From Rothia mucilaginosa (GTDB lineage Bacteria > Actinomycetota > Actinomycetes > Actinomycetales > Micrococcaceae): DNA of 64,000 bases. The translations under genes and the position numbers were made by a program. Positions 52,013 through 60,168 of this stretch are shown here, one piece after another; within the stretch, counting starts at the first letter, position 1; every line of letters begins with the position of its first letter. Location: assembly GCF_019334805.1 (NCBI RefSeq), contig NZ_CP079822.1, positions 434,001-498,000 of the forward strand. Direction: 5' to 3'. The notes under the pieces were generated by a model that saw only the letters and a program-made list of their open reading frames with translations, ran no database searches and had not been told where the DNA came from.

Positions 52013-52810
52013 ATGTCTCTTCTTACTTCCGCAGGAACTGTACTTGCAGCCGGCTCTTCCGCTCTCGTGGATGCATCCGGTGCCCCCACCACTCTTGGTT
52101 TTGTACTTTCCGAGTTCTTCGGTACCTTCATCATGATTCTGCTCGGTGCCGGCGTATGTGCCGCAGTGACCCTCAAGAAGTCCTACGCTAAGGACGCAGG
52201 CTGGGGTGTTATCTCCTTCGGATGGGGTCTGGCAGTGTTCACCGCCGTGTACTTCTCCTTCCATTCCGGTGCGCACATGAACCCCGCTGTGACCGTTGGC
52301 CTGGCAACCGCAGGCAAGGACCTGGCAACCGGCGTTCCCGCAACCCCCGGCAACATTGCCCTGTACATCGTCGCTCAGATGCTCGGCGCAATGGCCGGCG
52401 CAACCGGAGCGTACCTCACCTACAAGAAGCACTTCGATGAGGACCCGGGCGACCGCCTCGGCATCTTCGCAACCGGCCCCGCCATCAAGTCCTACGGCTG
52501 GAACGTCATCACCGAGATTATCGGTACCTTCGTCCTGATTGGCTGGATCATCGCATCCGGTAAGACCCCCAGCGAGCTCGGCCCCCTGGCTGTTGCCCTG
52601 GTCGTTGTATCCATCAGTATGAACCTCGGTGGCGCAACCGGTTGCGCTATCAACCCCGCACGTGACCTCGGCCCCCGTATCGCCTACACCTTCCTGCCCA
52701 TCCCCGGTAAGACCGGCTCCAACTGGTCTTACGCATGGGTTCCGGTTGTTGGCCCAATCATCGGCGCTATCCTCGCAGGCCTGATCGTTCCGGCAGTTCT
52801 GCCCCTCTAA
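52013..52810 (+). CDS. glpF: Glycerol uptake facilitator (aquaglyceroporin) GlpF
   Basis: MIP-family channel for passive glycerol entry. The 265-residue protein has six predicted membrane segments and the two half-helix motifs, HMNPAVTVG and [10 protein letters not shown]. The Asp after the second NPAR is typical of glycerol-conducting members. The start has a short hydrophilic N-terminus before [25 protein letters not shown] precedes the ATG at 52013. glpK starts 44 bp downstream, consistent with a glpFK unit. Confidence 0.96.
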   Translation: MSLLTSAGTVLAAGSSALVDASGAPTTLGFVLSEFFGTFIMILLGAGVCAAVTLKKSYAKDAGWGVISFGWGLAVFTAVYFSFHSGAHMNPAVTVGLATAGKDLATGVPATPGNIALYIVAQMLGAMAGATGAYLTYKKHFDEDPGDRLGIFATGPAIKSYGWNVITEIIGTFVLIGWIIASGKTPSELGPLAVALVVVSISMNLGGATGCAINPARDLGPRIAYTFLPIPGKTGSNWSYAWVPVVGPIIGAILAGLIVPAVLPL

Positions 52811-52854
52811 ACCTCTCTAATACCCCCCCGTTCTTTTGTTCTAAGGAAAAATCA

Positions 52855-54411
52855 ATGACGACTTCTCTGCACTCCGCAACCCTCAACGTCGAGCGCAAGT
52901 ACATCCTCTCCATCGACCAGGGCACCACCAGCTCCCGCGCGATCCTGTTCAACAAGGCAGGCGAGAACGTAGCGCACGGTCAGCTCGAGCACGAGCAGAT
53001 CTTCCCCAAGGCAGGCTGGGTCGAGCACAACGCAACCGAGATTTGGCAGAACGTCCGTAAGGTCGTAGCAATGGCTATGACAAACGGCGAAGTCAACCAC
53101 CACGAAATCGCTGCAGTCGGCATCACCAACCAGCGCGAAACCACCGTCGTGTGGGACAAGAACACCGGTGAGCCCGTCTACAACGCAATCGTCTGGCAGG
53201 ACACCCGCACCCAGGAAATCGTTGAAGAGCTCGCAGGCGAAGAGGGCGTCGGCAAGTACCACGACATCGTCGGCCTGAACCTCTCCACCTACTTCTCCGG
53301 CCCCAAGATCAAGTGGATCCTGGACAACGTTGAAGGCGCACGCGAGCGCGCAGAACGCGGCGACCTGCTCTTCGGCAACACCGACACCTGGCTGGTCTGG
53401 AACCTGACCGGTGGTGTTGACGGTGGCGTTCACGTCACCGACGTGACCAACGCATCCCGCACCCTGCTGATGAACATCCGCACCCTCGAGTGGGATCCGC
53501 AGATTGCTGCAGACATGGGCATCCCCATGAGCATGCTGCCCGAGATCAAGTCCTCCTCCGAGGTGTACGGCTTCGGTCGCCCCACCGGTCTGCTCAGCGG
53601 CACCCCCATCGCGGGTATTCTGGGCGACCAGCAGGCTGCAACCTTCGGTCAGGCTTGCTTCGAGAAGGGCATGGCGAAGAACACCTACGGTACCGGTAAC
53701 TTCATGCTCATGAACACCGGCAACGAGCCCGTCTTCTCCGACAACGGTCTGCTGACCACCGTCGCGTACAAGATTGGCGACGCAGCTCCCGTCTACGCTC
53801 TGGAAGGCTCGGTCGCAATGAGCGGCTCCCTGATCCAGTGGCTGCGCGACAACCTGCGCATGATCGAGAACGCTGCAGAGTCTGAGGAACTGGCTACCTC
53901 CGTCAAGGACTCCGGTGGCTGCTACGTTGTTCCCGCGTTCTCCGGCCTGTTCGCACCTCACTGGCGTTCCGACGCTCGCGGCGTCATCGTTGGTCTGACC
54001 CGCTACGTGAACCGTGCACACATCGTGCGTGCGGCGCTGGAAGCAACCGCATTCCAGACCCGCGAGGTTCTGGACGCAATGAACGCTGACTCCGGTGTTG
54101 AGCTCTCCGAGTTGCGCGTGGACGGCGGCATGACCGCCAACGAGTTCCTCATGCAGTTCCAGGCTGACATCCTCGGCGTTCCCGTAATCCGCCCGAAGGT
54201 TGTTGAGACCACCGCTCTGGGCGCAGCATACGCTGCAGGTATCGCTGTTGGTTTCTGGAGCGGCGAGCAGGACGTTGTGGACAACTGGGCTGAGGACAAG
54301 CGCTGGCTGCCCTCCATGGAGCCCGCAGAGGTCGACCGCCAGTACCGCCTGTGGAAGAAGGCTGTCTCCCGCACCCTCGAGTGGGTTGACGAGGACGTTC
54401 AGACCTCCTAA
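52855..54411 (+). CDS. glpK: Glycerol kinase GlpK
   Basis: Cytoplasmic kinase that traps glycerol as glycerol 3-phosphate using ATP. The 518 residues show the FGGY-family N-terminal phosphate motif [50 protein letters not shown] and the C-terminal [24 protein letters not shown] precedes the ATG at 52855, so the longer upstream frame is rejected. Together with GlpF and GlpD it makes a complete glycerol-to-dihydroxyacetone-phosphate route. The hairpin at 54454-54504 follows. Confidence 0.97.
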   Translation: MTTSLHSATLNVERKYILSIDQGTTSSRAILFNKAGENVAHGQLEHEQIFPKAGWVEHNATEIWQNVRKVVAMAMTNGEVNHHEIAAVGITNQRETTVVWDKNTGEPVYNAIVWQDTRTQEIVEELAGEEGVGKYHDIVGLNLSTYFSGPKIKWILDNVEGARERAERGDLLFGNTDTWLVWNLTGGVDGGVHVTDVTNASRTLLMNIRTLEWDPQIAADMGIPMSMLPEIKSSSEVYGFGRPTGLLSGTPIAGILGDQQAATFGQACFEKGMAKNTYGTGNFMLMNTGNEPVFSDNGLLTTVAYKIGDAAPVYALEGSVAMSGSLIQWLRDNLRMIENAAESEELATSVKDSGGCYVVPAFSGLFAPHWRSDARGVIVGLTRYVNRAHIVRAALEATAFQTREVLDAMNADSGVELSELRVDGGMTANEFLMQFQADILGVPVIRPKVVETTALGAAYAAGIAVGFWSGEQDVVDNWAEDKRWLPSMEPAEVDRQYRLWKKAVSRTLEWVDEDVQTS

Positions 54412-54453
54412 TCGCAGCACCCGTTGCCTAACGGCACGGCCAGCATACTAACG

Positions 54454-54504
54454 AAGCCTCGGCTGCTTCTCCCCCGCTGTGGGGTTGAGGTAGCCGGGGC
54501 TTTT
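54454..54504 (+). terminator. Terminator after glpK
   Basis: AAGCCTCGGCT (54454-54464) pairs with AGCCGGGGCTT (54492-54502) with a G-T pair, followed by TTTTCGCTGTTTT overlapping the arm end. The following 54505-54780 stretch has no supported gene but holds a second hairpin (54729-54765). Confidence 0.8.
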
Positions 54505-54728
54505 CGCTGTTTTATGACGCTCAATTCAACGTTTATTGCGGCGTAATTTCTACAAAAATTAGTGCTGGGGTACCGTTGGTTTTTGTAAATTCGGTATCTT
54601 CCGCCGGTCACCTGGCGCGGTGTTGTTCGTGAGGTGTCAGTACCGCACAGGACGCGTACGCGACATATTCATGCGCTGTCCTGACAGGAGTCGACGGTTC
54701 GCGCTGATACTTATTTACGCTCCTATCA

Positions 54729-54765
54729 CCGTCCGCCGTGGTTCCTGAAGAACTGCGGCGGACGG
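54729..54765. repeat. Inverted repeat in the glpK-grpE spacer
   Basis: CCGTCCGCCG (54729-54738) and CGGCGGACGG (54756-54765) form a perfect 10-bp stem around 17 bases. Its role is unknown. Confidence 0.6.
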
Positions 54766-54780
54766 GCTTATATAAGGGTT

Positions 54781-54823
54781 AAACAGTTTGTGCCTGACCT
54801 TCGTGGTCAGGCACAAACTGTTT
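54781..54823 (-). terminator. Terminator at the end of the Hsp70 operon
   Basis: A perfect 19-bp stem (54781-54799 with 54805-54823) closes a 5-base loop, 14 bp past the grpE-like stop. On the minus strand GTTTAACCC follows; the T-run is short, but the stem is very stable. Confidence 0.85.
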
Positions 54824-54837
54824 ACTCGCGTCAAAAA

Positions 54838-55581
54838 CTACACACCGGAGGGGCTGTTCGGCACCGTCGGAAGCGGGATGGTGCGGTCGTCCTCGCCGCT
54901 ACCTCCGGTACCGCTCTCAGCCGCATCCTGAGGGCGGTTAGTAGCCGCTCCAGTAGAGGCGGCAGGCTGACGATTCGGCATATCCCTCGCCACAATCACA
55001 CGAGCGGGACGCAAAGTCCGGTCACCCAGAATATACCCTTCCCGCTCCACCGATACCACAGTACCGGCAGGGTAATCGGGCGCAGAAGGAACCACACCCG
55101 AAACCTCGTGGATCGCCGGGTCGAACTTACCCACCGCGTCGATGCGCTGCAGTCCGCGAATCTCAAAAATACTGACGATCTCGTCGGCAACAGACTCGCT
55201 CAGCGATGCACTCGCGTCCTGATTCAGCAGACGGTCCAGGGCGTTGAGCACATCGCGGAAGAGGGAACGGTACGCCTCTCCGGATGCTCGTTCGTCACGT
55301 TCCTGCAGGCTTGCCTGTACAGAACGAATAAGCTGGTTCTTAGCGCCGTCCTCGGCGATGCGCTGCGCAAAACGTTGGTTGAGCTCGGTGAGCTGCTCCA
55401 GGACGCGCACCTCAAAGTCTTCAGTCACAAAAGGTGAGGCAGGCTGAGGCGTTTCCTCTTTAGCGGTGGCTGTCATCCCCTCATGCGTTTCCTCGTGCGG
55501 GGGCTGTTCTTTAGCCTCGCCGCCAACCGGCCACAGTTCAGGCTCAGGGACGACAGCGTCCTGAGGATCATACGTTGACAC
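54838..55581 (-). CDS. GrpE-family nucleotide exchange factor, accessory copy
   Basis: A 247-residue GrpE-type protein that would exchange nucleotide on Hsp70. A helical region (about 50-130) precedes the beta-domain, whose signature FDPAIHEVSGVVPSAPDYPA and GTVVSVEREGYILGDRTLRP are clear. The C-terminal ~45 residues are polar and disordered. The GTG at 55581 is chosen because AAAGGAG lies eight bases upstream. Because no standard dnaK-dnaJ pair is here and it lies last in an operon with two divergent Hsp70 genes, it is probably a dedicated factor for them. A housekeeping grpE is expected elsewhere. Confidence 0.88.
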   Translation of the reverse strand: MSTYDPQDAVVPEPELWPVGGEAKEQPPHEETHEGMTATAKEETPQPASPFVTEDFEVRVLEQLTELNQRFAQRIAEDGAKNQLIRSVQASLQERDERASGEAYRSLFRDVLNALDRLLNQDASASLSESVADEIVSIFEIRGLQRIDAVGKFDPAIHEVSGVVPSAPDYPAGTVVSVEREGYILGDRTLRPARVIVARDMPNRQPAASTGAATNRPQDAAESGTGGSGEDDRTIPLPTVPNSPSGV

Positions 55582-55621
55582 GGTCACATCTCCTTTCAAA
55601 GTTATCAATGATTGTGGGGTG

Positions 55622-55659
55622 CTCCCGCTCTGAAACCGCTACGGCTGACAGAGCGGGAG
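55622..55659 (-). repeat. Hairpin in the spacer between the HPE J-like gene and grpE
   Basis: CTCCCGCTCTG (55622-55632) pairs perfectly with CAGAGCGGGAG (55649-55659). There is no T-run on the minus strand, so it is more likely an RNA-stability or processing element than a terminator. Confidence 0.6.
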
Positions 55660-55705
55660 TATGAGGAAGATAGGCGCTCTCCCCTGTGTTCTTTGACGGC
55701 TTTCC

Positions 55706-56956
55706 TTAGCGGCCCAGCCTGCTCAAGCTTCGGATGAAGATACCGAAAATCATCAGGATGACGCCCAGAATTCCCGTTGCAGCTCGAGTGGGGTCATACC
55801 CCTGCCCCGTTAAAGCCCTCTGGTTGGTCTTCCAATAGGGCGGGAAGGCTGTGTAGAAAGCAAAGAGAGGAAGAAGGATGAACGTCACCAGCGTCATGTA
55901 TCCGTTGATCGTGTCGTAAGCAGCCTGGTTTGAAGAGCGGATCGCCCCCTGCAGGAGCGCCCAGATGACGCTCAGGACCAGAGACCCTGCAAAGAACGTA
56001 ACCACAAAGCGCACCAGCCTTCCGAAGGTAAAGGGACGGCGGCGGGCAAAACGCATGTTCTCTTCAATGTTCCGGTACTTTAGCAGCAAATCGTAGGGAA
56101 GCAGATACGCGTCCCGGACCTTTGACAGGCTCGAACGAATCGCCTTCACCTGCTCTTTCGAGTTGATGATGGTTACCCCGTTGTAGATAACGCCGTGGGA
56201 GTCTGCCTCCTCCATATGGATGATGGCGTGCAGACGTAACATCTGCGGGTTATCGGGGTACGCGGCAAGTGCGTTATCCGCATCCTGCAAAGCTTCAGCG
56301 TGCTGTCCCACATTCCAACGACTGATGATGAAGTCGCTGATATAGTCGGTGTCCTCCGGTTTCAGAGCCATCAGCTGACGGTTGATCCCCATGACGCGCT
56401 CGTAGTCTCCGTCGCGTTGAGCCAGGCTACGCTCCATCATGAGGAGGAATTCCTCATGTTCCGAACCGTAACGGCGTGCCTGCGAGATAGCGTGCATGAC
56501 ATCTCGGCGACGGTTATAGTCCCAATCGCCCCACAGGTATGCCGCTGCCAGTTTCTCCCACGCTTCAACGTCGTCGGGACGAATCCTGTGCATTGCCTGC
56601 GCGAACTTTACCAGAGAGTTCCAGTTCTCGTTTTCCCAGGCATAGCGCATGTCAGCGCGCAGACGTTCCTCTTTAGAATCTCCGCTCGTAGAACGATACT
56701 CCGCAGAAGGTCGGGGTGCGGGTCCTCGACGCTTCAGCGACTCATCATAAGAGGCACGGGCAGAAGGATTCAGCAGAGTCTGCTCAACCCGGTCAAGCAA
56801 CTCCAGGCGGTCCTCACCCTCACGCGCCTTGGCGCGTTCAGGGTGGCTGGTCAGGAGGCGGTACCGTTTGCGTTGCTCACGCAACGCTTTCTCCACGTCC
56901 TCAGCCGTCGCGTTTTGTGGAAGGCCGAGAACCTCATAAAAATTCTCAGTAGTCAT
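55706..56956 (-). CDS. Membrane J-like/TPR protein with HPE in place of HPD
   Basis: A 416-residue protein. Residues 1-75 are DnaJ-like: NFYEVLGLPQNATAEDVEKA opens it and RASYDESL ends it. The J-domain catalytic tripeptide reads His38-Pro39-Glu40 rather than HPD. Residues about 100-255 are helical and TPR-like (WNSLVKFAQAMHRIRPDDVE, then GQHAEALQDADNALAAYPDN). Three hydrophobic segments follow at about 315-337, 353-375 and 392-410. The N-terminus is thus probably cytoplasmic and membrane-tethered. It lies 54 bp after the Hsp70 gene at 57011-58561 and is co-oriented with all the operon genes. The Hsp70-recruiting role is inferred. Confidence 0.82.
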   Translation of the reverse strand: MTTENFYEVLGLPQNATAEDVEKALREQRKRYRLLTSHPERAKAREGEDRLELLDRVEQTLLNPSARASYDESLKRRGPAPRPSAEYRSTSGDSKEERLRADMRYAWENENWNSLVKFAQAMHRIRPDDVEAWEKLAAAYLWGDWDYNRRRDVMHAISQARRYGSEHEEFLLMMERSLAQRDGDYERVMGINRQLMALKPEDTDYISDFIISRWNVGQHAEALQDADNALAAYPDNPQMLRLHAIIHMEEADSHGVIYNGVTIINSKEQVKAIRSSLSKVRDAYLLPYDLLLKYRNIEENMRFARRRPFTFGRLVRFVVTFFAGSLVLSVIWALLQGAIRSSNQAAYDTINGYMTLVTFILLPLFAFYTAFPPYWKTNQRALTGQGYDPTRAATGILGVILMIFGIFIRSLSRLGR

Positions 56957-57010
56957 AGGTGCTCATATCTCACCGGTGTTTCATCACCGGTGGTAATGGG
57001 TAGCGGGAGG

Positions 57011-58561
57011 CTAGTTCACCTCCATGCCGCCGATCTTGCGCTGCGCCTCCTGCACTTCTTCGGGTCGCAGGTTAGCCACACGCTCAATATTGAAAGAGCC
57101 GAGAGAAGCATTCGCGGTCAGGTCAATCACCTCAACACGAACCGTCTGGTCCACGTCGTAGGCGTAGATGACCTTCAGCGGCGCACCCTTCGGGTAGGCG
57201 GGCAGGGAAAGCTCACCGGTACCAACAACGGTCACCAGCTCGGGGTCGCGTTCCTCGCCCTGAGTGACCTTAATGTCCAGGGCGTTCTGGCCGTCGAGCA
57301 GGGTTCGGGTGTTCTGTTCGTGGGTGCAGGGAACCTTGGTGTTACGCGGAATCACCACATGGTTAAAAGTCGAACCGTCGGCGTTGTAGAGGATAATGCC
57401 CAGCGCCTGGCTGGTCACGTCGCTAATCTTGACGCTACCGCCCAGGAAGCCCTCCACGGTAGCCTTGGAGCCAACCTGCTCCGTGCTGACCTCCACGTCG
57501 CCAGCCAGGGTTGCCTGAACTGCAGCGCCGAGAGCGACCGCCTCATCAGGGTTGATATCGAGCTCAGGGGTCTTACCGGAGATACTCTCCACCAGGGTTC
57601 GAACCGCAGGCATGCGAGTCGAGCCGCCCACCAGCAGCACCTTATCGATATCAGCCCAGGTCAGCTTCGCCGCGCTCAGAACGTCCTCGAGAACCTCCTG
57701 GGTACGGTTCAGCAGGCTGACCGTGCACTCCTCAAACTCCTCACGAGTCAGCGGCACACGGTAGTGCTGGCCCTCAGCAGAGAACTGCACATTCGTCTTC
57801 GGAACAGTCGACAGCGCCTTCTTCGCAAACTCAGCCTTCTCACGCAGCGCAGCGGTGAGGGACGGGTCTTCCAGCGCGTCCGGAGCGCCCTGCTCCATCA
57901 GACGCTTATTCAGGTACTCCATCAGGGCGTTATCGAAATCGAAACCACCCAGGTTACGGTCACCGTCAGTAGCCAGAACCTCAAATTCGGTGCCGCTAAT
58001 CTTCAAAATAGTGACGTCAAAAGTGCCACCGCCCAGGTCGTACACCAGCACGGTGCCGTTGGCGTCAGCTTCCACACCGTACGACAGGGCTGCAGCGGTC
58101 GGCTCGTTCAGCACACGCAAAACATTCAGGCCAGCAATCTGACCCGCGTGGGCGGTAGCGGTACGACGTGCATCATCAAAATAAGCGGGCACGGTGATGA
58201 CGGCGTCGGTTACCTCTTCGCCCAGGGCAAGCTCAGCGTCTTCCTTCAGACGCTTCAGGATAATTGCAGAAACTTCCTCAGCGGTGTACTGGGTACCCGA
58301 AGAAGCATCAAAACGCCAGGTCGGGTCGCCAATAAAACGCTTGACGTACTGGACAATGTCCTCGGGGAACGCTGCTGCCTGGCGCTTCGCCTGCTCGCCA
58401 ACCAGAGGCTCATCCGCGCCGCCGAAGGACTGGAAAAGCACCACGGAGGGGGTGACGGTGTCGCCTTCTTTGTTGCGAAGCACCTCAGGCACACCCGTAG
58501 GACGAACCACCGAAACTGCAGAGTTCGTGGTTCCCAGGTCAATACCAATTGAAATACCCAT
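57011..58561 (-). CDS. Lidless Hsp70 paralogue 1
   Basis: A 516-residue Hsp70. The nucleotide-binding domain is complete: GISIGIDLGTTNSAVSVVRP, AVITVPAYFDDARRTATAHA, GLNVLRVLNEPTAAALSYGV, VYDLGGGTFDVTILKISG and LLVGGSTRMPAVRTLVE. The substrate-binding beta subdomain (about 375-500) is present, with VIPRNTKVP and VTQGEERDP. The protein stops at IGGMEVN where DnaK would continue with the ~100-residue alpha-helical lid. It starts 128 bp after a J-like gene and 54 bp before another. The missing lid predicts fast, weak substrate exchange, by inference from the DnaK family. Confidence 0.9.
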   Translation of the reverse strand: MGISIGIDLGTTNSAVSVVRPTGVPEVLRNKEGDTVTPSVVLFQSFGGADEPLVGEQAKRQAAAFPEDIVQYVKRFIGDPTWRFDASSGTQYTAEEVSAIILKRLKEDAELALGEEVTDAVITVPAYFDDARRTATAHAGQIAGLNVLRVLNEPTAAALSYGVEADANGTVLVYDLGGGTFDVTILKISGTEFEVLATDGDRNLGGFDFDNALMEYLNKRLMEQGAPDALEDPSLTAALREKAEFAKKALSTVPKTNVQFSAEGQHYRVPLTREEFEECTVSLLNRTQEVLEDVLSAAKLTWADIDKVLLVGGSTRMPAVRTLVESISGKTPELDINPDEAVALGAAVQATLAGDVEVSTEQVGSKATVEGFLGGSVKISDVTSQALGIILYNADGSTFNHVVIPRNTKVPCTHEQNTRTLLDGQNALDIKVTQGEERDPELVTVVGTGELSLPAYPKGAPLKVIYAYDVDQTVRVEVIDLTANASLGSFNIERVANLRPEEVQEAQRKIGGMEVN

Positions 58562-58689
58562 AAGTCATTCTCTTTCTAGTCGTATGCTTGCTGCGGCAAA
58601 ATACCGCAGATGTATATGTGAGTTAGCGTTTCTGGTTATGTCTGCGATAGCCGGCGTCCGCGCTACGGCGTCGCAATACCGTTTCAGGG

Positions 58690-60024
58690 CTACGTCAACG
58701 GTTCGGCTCGTTTCAGCCCGTACCACCACGGCACAGGAGGCGCCAACGGAGAGTTCTTCTTCGCACGCTTCACGAAGGACCGGTCATCAGCCCATCGGGC
58801 GGGGAAGGCCGCCGCCATGAATACGTACGGGAACAAGATGACCTGTACAAGGTCCTTGATCCACACAGATACCGCGATGTCAGCCGGAATTGCGCTCAAA
58901 CCAAGTAGCTCCACAAGCTGCGGAAGGAAAAGGTAATTCGCAAGGAAAAGAGTGACCATAGCCCCCATGAGGGTCAGGCGGCTTCTGCGTCGTCGGGCGG
59001 CAGCTACAGCTCCACGAATCTCCTGAACAGCCTGCTCAAGTTCAGCAAAACCGTTCAGAGGCAACCTCTTCAGCTGGGACAAACGCAACTGGGCTAAACG
59101 AACCTGGGCGGAACTCACCAGCAGGCCCAGCGGCGAGCGCGATGCAGCGTACGGGTTGGGCCCGGCAAAACCGCCGTACGTGCAACGATAGACGTCGTAC
59201 AGCAGAGCCCATGCGTACGCCTGAACGATCGCCGCGTCACGGCGACCGGACTTGTACTCTTCACGCGCTTCACGTATCGCCTCTCGGGTATGCCCCGCCC
59301 CGGCCTGCTGCACTATCGCCTGTGCTGCTTCCAGCTGCTGGGGGTCCGAGTCCCGCCTCTCGAGCTGAGGAAGGATGCGGTACGGGATCCTCCAGGGCTC
59401 GTTCGGAGCGGGGGTACGTTGAGCCGGAGCTTCTTTCTTCGGCCTCTGCTTCTTTCGAGGCGCCTTACGCTTCTTCGGCTTTTCAGGCTTCTGACGCTGC
59501 TGAGAAGGCTCAGGTGCAGTAGGGGCAACCGGAGGCTGGTTAGGAACAGCTTGAGTCGGAGGCGTCGTCGCCGAAGGATGCGGCGCATCCGGCGCGTCAG
59601 GCACACGCTGACGCAAACGCTCTAGCTCCCGCTCGTGCTCTTGCTCCTTGCGGCGCATCTCCTGCCGCAAACGTTCCATCTCACGCCGCATCTGCTCGGC
59701 CTGTTGCTGAGCATCAAGGGTCTGCCGTTGCAGGTCCTCATTCGGCTGAACAGGTACAGTTTGTTCAGCCCCTGCACTTCCACCGGCGGAAGCTGCCGGG
59801 GAGCTCTGAAGATTCGCGTCGTAGGCCGCACGAGACTGCTGATCCAGCAGATGCTTCTCTGCCTCAGCAATCAGCTGCATCAGTCGTTCGCTCTCGTGAC
59901 GCTTTTCTGCGTTCGGGTGATTCGCGCGTGCCCGGGCAGAACGACGCTTCTGAACGATTGCCTCACGCACCTGTGCTTCGGTTGCGTTCGGTTCAATCTC
60001 CAGGATTTCGTAGTAATTCTGCAT
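58690..60024 (-). CDS. Membrane J-like coiled-coil protein with HPN in place of HPD
   Basis: A 444-residue protein. Residues 1-73 are J-like (NYYEILEIEPNATEAQVREA to QQSRAAYDANLQ), but the catalytic tripeptide is His36-Pro37-Asn38. Residues about 95-140 form a charged Glu/Arg/Gln coiled coil, 141-205 a Pro-rich then Lys/Pro-rich linker. A helical domain (205-345) and two hydrophobic segments (about 350-372 and 385-407) follow. The last 35 residues are basic and aromatic. It shares its architecture (J-like, spacer, membrane part) with the HPE protein two genes on, suggesting an ancient duplication of the Hsp70/J pair. Confidence 0.8.
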   Translation of the reverse strand: MQNYYEILEIEPNATEAQVREAIVQKRRSARARANHPNAEKRHESERLMQLIAEAEKHLLDQQSRAAYDANLQSSPAASAGGSAGAEQTVPVQPNEDLQRQTLDAQQQAEQMRREMERLRQEMRRKEQEHERELERLRQRVPDAPDAPHPSATTPPTQAVPNQPPVAPTAPEPSQQRQKPEKPKKRKAPRKKQRPKKEAPAQRTPAPNEPWRIPYRILPQLERRDSDPQQLEAAQAIVQQAGAGHTREAIREAREEYKSGRRDAAIVQAYAWALLYDVYRCTYGGFAGPNPYAASRSPLGLLVSSAQVRLAQLRLSQLKRLPLNGFAELEQAVQEIRGAVAAARRRRSRLTLMGAMVTLFLANYLFLPQLVELLGLSAIPADIAVSVWIKDLVQVILFPYVFMAAAFPARWADDRSFVKRAKKNSPLAPPVPWWYGLKRAEPLT

Positions 60025-60094
60025 GACGATAGCTAGTCCTCATCGCTTTCTCGTCGGTCTTCGTAGACGTTTTACGGACGGTTTATGTAGGGGT

Positions 60095-60122
60095 GCTTGA
60101 GGCCCGGTACCGAGCCTCAAGC
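60095..60122 (-). promoter_or_regulatory. HAIR-like inverted repeat between the Hsp70-2 and HPN J-like genes
   Basis: GCTTGAGGC (60095-60103) and GCCTCAAGC (60114-60122) make a perfect 9-bp inverted repeat. The half-sites CTTGAG and CTCAAG equal those of HAIR, the HspR operator (CTTGAGT-N7-ACTCAAG), but here they are 14 rather than 9 bases apart. It may be an HspR-related site or simply an RNA hairpin. Confidence 0.35.
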
Positions 60123-60168
60123 TATAGGGTTGTTCTTCCGCCCCGACAGGTATGTGGCTACCCGTCAC

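Noticed and set aside
52852..54420. Minus-strand open frame opposite glpK (about 520 codons)
   Set aside because: Full-length antisense shadow of glpK without motifs.
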